Source: Candidatus Woesearchaeota archaeon
GTDB taxonomy: Archaea > Nanobdellota > Nanobdellia > SCGC-AAA011-G17 > JACPNG01
Length of the DNA: 9,617 nt
NCBI GenBank assembly: GCA_018303705.1
Contig: JAGVXQ010000015.1
Span: 1-9,617, forward strand
Direction of reading: 5' to 3'
This document shows positions 1 to 4,715 of the stretch, one piece after another. The notes under the pieces were generated by a model, which had not been told where the DNA came from, did not search any database, and saw only the letters and a program-made list of their open reading frames with translations. The position numbers were made by a program, and so were the translations under genes. How positions within the stretch are numbered: position 1 is the stretch's first letter; each line of letters opens with the position of its first letter.

Positions 1-202
1 CTATCAGCTCTTCATCCCATTTTATTGTGCAATCATCCAAGATTATTATTACGTCTATGTCGCTTGAATCCTTTTCCTTGCCAATTGCAGTAGAGCCAAA
101 AAGAACAACAGATTTTATTGACTTGTCAAACTTTTTGTATGCTTTTATTGCAAAGTCATATGATATGTCATAATCCTTCTTGTTTAAGCTTGCTGATGCC
201 AA
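1..202 (-). CDS. Nucleotidyltransferase-domain protein (MNT / DNA polymerase beta-like fold), N-terminal part
   Basis: Reading leftward from 202, the frame stays open to the window edge and encodes about 67 residues. Residues about 27-52 carry the nucleotidyltransferase signature: VVLFGSTAIG (the GS motif that binds nucleotide triphosphate), then SSDIDVIIIL, whose DxD pair is the metal-binding catalytic motif of minimal (MNT) nucleotidyltransferases. These small proteins usually transfer a nucleotide to a partner protein or small molecule, often as antitoxins paired with a HEPN protein. No HEPN gene is visible, but one could lie beyond the edge. The frame contains no ATG; upstream it meets a TAA at about 224-226. 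The best start is TTG at 202, which has GGTGA seven bases before it. The gene has its own TATA box on the end of the gene upstream. The family call is firm; the start and biological role are uncertain. Confidence 0.72.
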   Translation of the reverse strand, partial: MASASLNKKDYDISYDFAIKAYKKFDKSIKSVVLFGSTAIGKEKDSSDIDVIIILDDCTIKWDEELI

Positions 203-252
203 CCCCTTTTCACCTTGTCTTATGTTTTATTCACCCCATTATATATTTTGCG

Positions 253-262
253 ATATATTTAA
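253..262 (-). promoter_or_regulatory. TATA box for the nucleotidyltransferase gene
   Basis: On the minus strand TTAAATATAT lies here, overlapping the TAA stop of the TIM-barrel gene (259-261). With the 26-28 base spacing seen elsewhere in this window, transcription would begin near 230-234 and leave a leader of about 30 bases containing GGTGA before the TTG start. A second AT-rich element at 240-247 could serve instead. Confidence 0.45.
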
Positions 263-2163
263 GCATTTGGTGTTCCTGCAAACCTTGATTTTTCTCCGCC
301 AACCTGTCCTCCAAGTTCTCTTGGCAATGTCGCAAAGCCGCTCCCATACATCTGGAAATGCTGCTCAGGATATACATTGCCGAGCCCCATTCCATAGACC
401 CCTGGCATATCCCTTACAGAATACCATCTTGGCTCTGCCTTTATTGAATAAAGCGGGGAAGCAAACGCTTCCAATGTGTACAGGTGTGGGTTCTCCTTGA
501 ACTGCTGCACGAACTCCCCTGTTTCTACTATAAGCCTGCCTTTGCCTTCTTTGCCCTCTATGTTGAACCCTGCCTTTTTCATGATGTCAATATGCTTGTC
601 CATTGGGACGTTTCCCATTCCAGGCGGAAGGTGCGCATCTGAGAATCCAAAATTGTCTGTTATGTGCATCTGCTTTACATACGGCGCTATGGTCTTTGCT
701 TGCTTTAATATTTCTTCCTCTCCATATCCCCTGCTTCTTAAAAAGTTTATATGGCCCACATCCCATGTAACCCCTATTATCTTTTCAGCCATTTCCATTG
801 CATCCTTCTTTGGCATTCCCTTTTCCTTTGCCAGTTTTTCAGCAAATATGCTCCTGCTTTCTTCAATTGTCTTTTTAATTTCCTCTGCATTTCCAAGAGT
901 AAGATTTGGCTGGTAATTTTCAACAGTTATTATTGGGGCATGCTCTCCAAACTTATCATAGGCATTTAATGCGCTGCTTGCAAGTGTTTCAGCTGTCTTC
1001 TCCATTGCAATCTTGTTTGTCGGGACATACAGGTCTGGCGCTGGAAGGTGACTTATGAAATCCATGAATACTCCGAGGCGCTCATCCCTTGACTTAATAG
1101 CCTCAAAATTGTTTTTGAAGGATCGAAAATATTTTTCTTTGTCGACTGTAGCTATATTCATATTGCCGCTTTTTTCATCAGGTATTGGAATCTTAAAATC
1201 CTTGTCAAGGTATTTGTGAGCCCTGTTGTACATGTCAGTAAGCAGGGAATTCATGTTTGTATCAATTTCATGTATATGTGCATTCATCAAGTTCGCTGTC
1301 TGAATATAGCTATGGTATTCCCCTAATTCATTTTCATGTATAATTCCGCCTTCTTCCAATTTCTTAAGGTCATTGAACCTTTGGCTCTTTAAAACTTCAT
1401 CCATCATTCTTTTCCTTTCTTCTTTCTGCTTCTGCATGTCAAATACCTTAAGCCTTGCCTGGTCCCAGTTTGTCCTGTTTTGCATCATCAGCCTCTCATT
1501 CGGCGTATACACAACTGTGCCGTGCGGAGTTTCTCTTGCCTCATATTTTATTGCCCCTGTTTCACCAGTCTCCTGGTTTACAATTCCCATTGCTTCCATT
1601 ATTTCTCCGCGATTGAGCCTGTCCAAATCTTCTTGCAGAAGCCTCTTTTCTTTTTCATTGGTTTCATATTTTACCATGCTCTTCAGTACTTCAACCTCTT
1701 TCTTTCTTGAATCCATCTCTTCTTTGCTAAGCTTTCTCATGAACTCTCCTGGTATCTGTGTGTTGACATGGAAATTTACAGTAACATTGCCTTCTGGATT
1801 AAGTTCATATGCCTTTTCTATTATAGAATTCATCTGCTGCTCAGCCATCTTTCTGCTGCCCTCATCATAGCCCTGCTGGGTAAATCCTGCAAGGTCTATT
1901 ATGGGCCCGTGCATCGAAGCTGTTGCTCCGCTTAGTTTCGTGAGCCTCCTTATCTCCTTGAAATGCTCCTTTGGTATCATGTTTGCAACATCAGGGCTTA
2001 TCGCAGAGATATCAACGCCAAAAACTCCTGCATTGAGCCTTGCATTTACTTCTGCTATTTGGTTTGCAGTGTTTATGCTTGTAGGCGCTGACAATGCACT
2101 TTGCGGCACATAAAACTTCGAATCAAAAATGCTCTTGTATGGCTCTGAATTGTAATAGCTCAT
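259..2163 (-). CDS. Endonuclease IV / xylose isomerase-like TIM-barrel metalloprotein with a large helical insertion
   Basis: This 634-residue protein has the AP-endonuclease family 2 (xylose isomerase-like TIM barrel) motifs in order. By eye against E. coli endonuclease IV, all nine metal ligands have counterparts: H85 (SMHGPIIDLAG, like H69), H132 (VNFHVNT, H109), E415 (ITVENYQ, E145), D468 and H471 (WDVGHINF, D179 and H182), H500 (QMHITDNFG, H216), D509 and H511 (SDAHLPPGMG, D229 and H231) and E546 (LIVETGE, E261). A metal-dependent hydrolase or isomerase is therefore likely; action on abasic DNA is only one option. Endonuclease IV has about 285 residues. The extra length is a charged, probably helical insertion at about residues 140-405, plus a C-terminal tail from about 560 ending in a glycine-rich stretch. 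ATG at 2163 overlaps the stop of the preceding gene as ATGA, so translation is probably coupled. There is no signal peptide or membrane segment. Confidence 0.82.
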   Translation of the reverse strand: MSYYNSEPYKSIFDSKFYVPQSALSAPTSINTANQIAEVNARLNAGVFGVDISAISPDVANMIPKEHFKEIRRLTKLSGATASMHGPIIDLAGFTQQGYDEGSRKMAEQQMNSIIEKAYELNPEGNVTVNFHVNTQIPGEFMRKLSKEEMDSRKKEVEVLKSMVKYETNEKEKRLLQEDLDRLNRGEIMEAMGIVNQETGETGAIKYEARETPHGTVVYTPNERLMMQNRTNWDQARLKVFDMQKQKEERKRMMDEVLKSQRFNDLKKLEEGGIIHENELGEYHSYIQTANLMNAHIHEIDTNMNSLLTDMYNRAHKYLDKDFKIPIPDEKSGNMNIATVDKEKYFRSFKNNFEAIKSRDERLGVFMDFISHLPAPDLYVPTNKIAMEKTAETLASSALNAYDKFGEHAPIITVENYQPNLTLGNAEEIKKTIEESRSIFAEKLAKEKGMPKKDAMEMAEKIIGVTWDVGHINFLRSRGYGEEEILKQAKTIAPYVKQMHITDNFGFSDAHLPPGMGNVPMDKHIDIMKKAGFNIEGKEGKGRLIVETGEFVQQFKENPHLYTLEAFASPLYSIKAEPRWYSVRDMPGVYGMGLGNVYPEQHFQMYGSGFATLPRELGGQVGGEKSRFAGTPNA

Positions 2164-2789
2164 CTTAATTTTGTCAGGTATGAATCTTTCCTCTTTTTTA
2201 TGTCATCAACTATATTTCTTTCATAGAAAATCAATGATTCATCAGATGCACCAGGGTTTATTTTCTTCAGCCTATCCCTAATGACATCAATCTGGTCTGT
2301 AGTCGGCATTCTTCCAGGTGTTAGTATGCCGTCCTTTATAAAATTATCCTCAATTTCCCTTAACGCGCTTCTTGTTCCCTCTTCATACATTGTCGGCCTC
2401 ATCTCAACCTTGTAATCAGAGAACGATGATCCATAAGACCTTTGGGATGCATATGATTTTTCCTTTTGCGCTGATGTTCTTGTTCTAATGTTCTCAGCAG
2501 CTGATTCAAGAGCAACTACCCTGTACTTTTTGTCATCTTCAGCAACATTTATGGTGTCCTCTGCAACTTGTTTTATTGCAGGTGCCTCAATGTTTTTGTT
2601 TTCTACCTTTTCCTCCAATGACTTCTTTTCCTTTGGCTTTGAGGATTCCCGCTTCTTTGCCACAACTATCATCTTTTTTATTATCTCTTTCATTGATTTG
2701 TCTTTTGTCTTTTTCAGCTGCTCTTCCAAGTAGCTTAGCTTTTCTTTGTTCCCTTTCATGCCGTTGGCTGTTTTCTTAATGTCTTCCAT
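2160..2789 (-). CDS. Unrecognised charged protein, coiled-coil-like N-terminal half
   Basis: I do not recognise this protein, which has 209 residues from ATG 2789 or 222 from TTG 2828. The first third is rich in Lys and Glu with heptad-like runs (KLSYLEEQLKKTKDKSMK, EIIKKMIVVAKKRE), suggesting a coiled coil. A polar Ser/Lys/Glu linker follows. The C-terminal 80 residues look folded and alpha-helical (GTRSALREIEDNFIKDG, then a run of I/V/L-containing helices to the end). There is no Cys cluster, signal peptide or membrane segment. I prefer ATG 2789: a TATA-like TTAATAAAG at 2811-2819 lies 30 bases before it, as in the leaderless subtilase gene, and no Shine-Dalgarno site precedes the TTG. Its TGA overlaps the start of the TIM-barrel gene (ATGA), so the two are made together. 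A scaffold or accessory role for that enzyme is inference from position. Confidence 0.72.
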   Translation of the reverse strand: MEDIKKTANGMKGNKEKLSYLEEQLKKTKDKSMKEIIKKMIVVAKKRESSKPKEKKSLEEKVENKNIEAPAIKQVAEDTINVAEDDKKYRVVALESAAENIRTRTSAQKEKSYASQRSYGSSFSDYKVEMRPTMYEEGTRSALREIEDNFIKDGILTPGRMPTTDQIDVIRDRLKKINPGASDESLIFYERNIVDDIKKRKDSYLTKLR

Positions 2790-2826
2790 GCCATTTAATA
2801 GCACAGCCCACTTTATTAATTTTTTC

Positions 2827-2841
2827 AAAAAAAGAAAAAAA
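2827..2841 (-). terminator. T-rich tract, possible archaeal U-tract terminator
   Basis: On the minus strand this reads seven T, one C, seven T, starting three bases after the TGA of the 82-residue gene. Archaeal RNA polymerase terminates on U-rich runs without needing a hairpin, so this may end or attenuate the small-gene transcript before the next gene. A TATA-like element just downstream (2811-2819) fits a separate transcript for that gene. Confidence 0.4.
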
Positions 2842-2844
2842 TGA

Positions 2845-3093
2845 TCAGTGCAATACTTGGACTAAGCCCATTTCTTTGACTAAGCCTAATTTCCTGCAAA
2901 GATCACAAGTTTCATCTGAATTTTCTGCATCGTGCATTTGGTCGAAATGACGATGGTTAAATCTTGAGGCAAACTCCGCGAGTTCTTCCTCAAAGCCATA
3001 CCATTTTTTCCTGGAATATACCTCGTTTTGGTATGCTCCATTATTGGGGTATGGATCTTCGTCCTCATTAAGAGGATTGAAACCTATATCCAT
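2845..3093 (-). CDS. Small hypothetical acidic protein with one CxxC
   Basis: This 82-residue protein is not recognised. The N-terminal half is acidic and aromatic (NEDEDPYPNNGAY, KKWYGFEEELAEF). Next comes a His-rich segment (FNHRHFDQMHDAE), then TCDLCRKLGL with a single CxxC. The CxxC plus nearby His residues could bind one metal ion, possibly across a dimer; that is inference. ATG 3093 is well supported: GGGGGGTGA, a strong archaeal Shine-Dalgarno site, ends ten bases before it, and a TATA box lies farther upstream. The good initiation signals and acidic, soluble composition argue for a real gene. It sits between scpA and the coiled-coil/TIM-barrel pair in the same orientation, but appears to be its own transcription unit. 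Confidence 0.68.
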   Translation of the reverse strand: MDIGFNPLNEDEDPYPNNGAYQNEVYSRKKWYGFEEELAEFASRFNHRHFDQMHDAENSDETCDLCRKLGLVKEMGLVQVLH

Positions 3094-3103
3094 CTGTTGC
3101 GAT

Positions 3104-3147
3104 TCACCCCCCGCATACTATTTTGAATAACTTTTTACTATATAAAC
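3104..3147 (-). promoter_or_regulatory. TATA box and strong Shine-Dalgarno site of the 82-residue gene
   Basis: On the minus strand GTTTATATAG (3147-3138) is a good archaeal TATA box. A 27-base spacing predicts a start of transcription near 3117, giving a leader of about 24 bases. The Shine-Dalgarno GGGGGGTGA occupies 3112-3104. The remaining spacer up to scpA (3148-3191) is a T-rich run on the plus strand with no gene visible. Confidence 0.6.
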
Positions 3148-3191
3148 TTTTTTATTTTTTATTTTTTTAAGAAATAATTTAGAATTTTTTT

Positions 3192-3893
3192 TCACTTAAA
3201 AATTCTTATCTCTCCAAAAGCCTGTTCCTGCTGTATGTTTATCTTGCCTTGGTTGTCGAGGTGCAGCATAGGTATGAACGTCAGAATCTTGTCCTCTTTC
3301 TTGTCGCTTGGCACTAACTTTGAGAATGTGACAACATCTTCTTTCTTGAACATGTCCATTATCTTGTCATACAAATTCCTTATCAGCTTTGTTATGTCAA
3401 CCTTGACACGGGGTATAGCCACATTTACCCTCCTTTCATCAACTCTTCTCATGACTTTTCTCTGGTTCACTTCAAGCGCCATTTGCAATGCTTCCATGAG
3501 GTCATGCACTGTTATTTTTTTCTTCCTAGCTTGCGGAGTTTTTATTGCAAGTCTTGGTATGTCTTTCACTCTATGGGATTCTTCACTTATTATTTCATCC
3601 ATTAGCTCATCTGCATCGCTGTGGAAAAGGAACTCATCGAAAAATGCTATGTCCTCTGCAACTAATTTCGTAGACTTTATCCTAAGCAAGAGTGCTGCAG
3701 CAAGTATCACCTTGCCTGAAATGAACATGTTCATATCCTTCATAGTCTTTACAGCATCAAGGTACTTGTTTGTCAAGTAAGAAATGTCTATGTCCCATGG
3801 ATTCATCTGTTCTGTTCTTATTAAGTCATATATTATTGTCTGCCATGTTATTTCATCCTCTTTTAGAAGCATGTCATAAAGCTGGTTTTGCAT
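3192..3893 (-). CDS. scpA: Segregation and condensation protein A (ScpA), SMC kleisin subunit
   Basis: This 233-residue protein matches the ScpA kleisin family, which closes the SMC ring used for chromosome compaction and segregation. The N-terminal SMC-binding domain (about residues 1-85) shows the hallmark order IIYDLIRTEQMNPWDIDI, then YLTNKYLDAV, then ILAAALLLRIKSTKL. The middle (about 90-180) is a charged linker. The C-terminal winged helix that binds the other SMC head ends with FIPMLHLDNQGKINIQQEQ and GEIRIFK, typical of the family. Length is normal for archaeal ScpA (about 220-280). The ATG at 3893 has no Shine-Dalgarno site but has a TATA box about 27 bases upstream, so the mRNA is probably leaderless. 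Neither smc nor scpB is in the window. Confidence 0.93.
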   Translation of the reverse strand: MQNQLYDMLLKEDEITWQTIIYDLIRTEQMNPWDIDISYLTNKYLDAVKTMKDMNMFISGKVILAAALLLRIKSTKLVAEDIAFFDEFLFHSDADELMDEIISEESHRVKDIPRLAIKTPQARKKKITVHDLMEALQMALEVNQRKVMRRVDERRVNVAIPRVKVDITKLIRNLYDKIMDMFKKEDVVTFSKLVPSDKKEDKILTFIPMLHLDNQGKINIQQEQAFGEIRIFK

Positions 3894-3912
3894 GGGATTG
3901 AAAAAGGAAAAA

Positions 3913-3923
3913 CATATTTAATA
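3913..3923 (-). promoter_or_regulatory. TATA box of scpA (leaderless)
   Basis: The minus strand reads TATTAAATATG. TTAAATAT begins 28 bases before the scpA ATG, matching the spacing at the subtilase, rnp3 and tgt genes. Transcription should therefore start at or within a few bases of the ATG. Confidence 0.55.
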
Positions 3924-3943
3924 CTTTCTTATCAAATTTACCA

Positions 3944-3988
3944 CTAATTGAGAGGTATAATAGAAAGTTTTATAAATTTATACAGCAT
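3944..3988 (-). CDS. Possible 14-codon leader ORF upstream of scpA
   Basis: The ORF encodes MLYKFIKLSIIPLN, then TAG. A near-perfect archaeal Shine-Dalgarno site, GAGGTGAT (4006-3999 on the minus strand), ends ten bases before its ATG, nearly the same spacing as at the 82-residue gene. A TATA-like element on the minus strand at 4067-4075 would start a transcript near 4045, with the GC-rich hairpin in its leader. The ORF is out of frame with scpA and ends 50 bases before it. Its shortness means it could be chance; the ribosome site is the main support. Confidence 0.25.
   Translation of the reverse strand: MLYKFIKLSIIPLN
3968..3977 (+). promoter_or_regulatory. TATA-like box upstream of the hairpin element
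   Basis: TTTTATAAAT fits an archaeal TATA box on the plus strand. With the spacing used in this window it predicts transcription from about 3998, running into the hairpin and T-tract at 4013-4054. This is too late for the ATG at 3994, which argues against the longest possible rnp3 ORF. Confidence 0.35.
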
Positions 3989-4012
3989 ATATTATGATAT
4001 CACCTCTTTTTC

Positions 4013-4054
4013 CCCAGCAAGCATCTCCAAAAGAGTGCTTGCCCGGGTTTTTTT
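4013..4054 (+). other. GC-rich hairpin followed by seven T: candidate terminator, attenuator or small RNA
   Basis: GCAAGCA (4017-4023) pairs perfectly with TGCTTGC (4036-4042). Inside it CTC (4025-4027) pairs with GAG (4033-4035) around a CAAAA loop, with T4024 bulged. Outside it CCC (4013-4015) can pair with GGG (4045-4047). Seven T follow at 4048-4054. The stem of 10-13 pairs stands out in an AT-rich spacer and has the form of an intrinsic terminator. ACTTGC just downstream (4055-4060) could compete for the 5' arm. Transcribed from the TATA box at 3968, it would end an RNA of about 57 bases. Confidence 0.45.
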
Positions 4055-4065
4055 ACTTGCAAAAC

Positions 4066-4075
4066 TATTATAAAA
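4066..4075 (+). promoter_or_regulatory. TATA box of rnp3
   Basis: TATTATAAAA lies so that TATA begins 27 bases before ATG 4096, the same spacing as at tgt (27) and the subtilase gene (28). It supports a leaderless start at 4096, not the upstream ATGs at 3994 or 4075. Read on the opposite strand, it could also serve as a minus-strand box. Confidence 0.5.
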
Positions 4076-4095
4076 TGCGATTTCTATCGAATCTT

Positions 4096-4692
4096 ATGCT
4101 AACTGATTTGGTATCATTTGACTGCGATGGCAAGGCAATGGGTTTTTCAAGGTACGTAAAGGTTGAAATAATAACTGCATCTTCAAGCAAGGAGCTTGAA
4201 AAGAAGATAAACAAGTCCAAAAATAATTTGATAATAGTGCGTGGAGGAATTCTTAACAGGGCAATACTTGAGAAAAAGAAAGTCGATATTTTAACAAGCA
4301 CAGAAAACATTGACAAGCAAGACTCGCTTCACTATAGGAATTCAGGGCTTAATCATGTGCTGTGCAAGATAGCTTACAAGAATAACATAGCAATAGCATT
4401 CAATTTCAATGATTTGCTTAAGGCAAAAGGCATAGAAAGGTCTATATTAATTGGCAGGATGTCGCAGAACGTAAGGCTCTGCAGGAAATACAAGCTAATC
4501 ACGGTGCTTGCTAGCTTCGCAACAGCAAAATTAGAGCTTAAAAACACATATGACCTAAAAAGCTTCGGCATATTGCTTGGTATGACTCCAAAAGAGGCAA
4601 AGGAATCTCTCTCGAACATAAACACGATTCTGGAAGAAAAGAAATACAATCTATCAAATGGCCTTAAGCTGCTAAAAGAAAAAGGTTTATAA
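4096..4692 (+). CDS. rnp3: Ribonuclease P protein component 3 (Rpp30 family)
   Basis: This is the archaeal/eukaryotic Rpp30 subunit of RNase P, which with the RNA and other proteins removes 5' leaders from tRNA precursors. Recognisable stretches are NNLIIVRGGILNRAILEKKK, VDILTSTE, the segment HYRNSGLNHVLCKIAYKNN (Rpp30 family: DPGIDHVLAKL-like), IAIAFNFNDLL, and a C-terminal ITVLASFATAKLELKNTYDL followed by FGILLGMTPKEAKESLS. This is a degenerate TIM barrel of the PHP type, about 198 residues long, near the family's usual 210. ATG 4096 places the first beta strand (LTDLVSF) right at the N-terminus and sits 27 bases from a TATA box. ATG 4075 adds seven residues and is the alternative. The ORF opens further to 3994, but those codons cover the hairpin element. 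The stop overlaps the next gene's TATA box. Confidence 0.9.
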   Translation: MLTDLVSFDCDGKAMGFSRYVKVEIITASSSKELEKKINKSKNNLIIVRGGILNRAILEKKKVDILTSTENIDKQDSLHYRNSGLNHVLCKIAYKNNIAIAFNFNDLLKAKGIERSILIGRMSQNVRLCRKYKLITVLASFATAKLELKNTYDLKSFGILLGMTPKEAKESLSNINTILEEKKYNLSNGLKLLKEKGL

Positions 4693-4693
4693 G
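4685..4693 (+). promoter_or_regulatory. TATA box of the subtilase gene, on the rnp3 stop codon
   Basis: GTTTATAAG contains the TAA stop of rnp3 (4690-4692). TATA begins 28 bases before ATG 4716, and the 23-base gap has no Shine-Dalgarno site, so the protease mRNA is probably leaderless with its own promoter despite the tight packing. Confidence 0.55.
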
Positions 4694-4715
4694 TTTGCTA
4701 TAATTTTTAATCCTG

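Noticed and set aside
476..916. Plus-strand 146-residue ORF
   Set aside because: It lies wholly antisense to the TIM-barrel gene, is rich in Phe, Ser and Cys as expected from the reverse strand of a Lys/Glu-rich gene, and has no promoter or ribosome site.
1373..1870. Plus-strand 165-residue hydrophobic ORF resembling a membrane protein
   Set aside because: It is the antisense shadow of the charged insertion of the TIM-barrel protein; its apparent hydrophobicity comes from reversed Lys and Glu codons.
3148..3191. T-rich run between scpA and the 82-residue gene as a scpA terminator
   Set aside because: The run is T-rich on the plus strand, so the scpA transcript would be A-rich there, which does not fit a U-tract terminator for scpA.
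3235..3780. Plus-strand 181-residue ORF
   Set aside because: It is antisense to scpA, whose protein matches a known family throughout.
3994..4074. N-terminal extension of the rnp3 frame from ATG 3994
   Set aside because: The codons read through the hairpin and T-tract, the encoded residues do not resemble any Rpp30 N-terminus, and the nearest TATA box would start transcription after this ATG.
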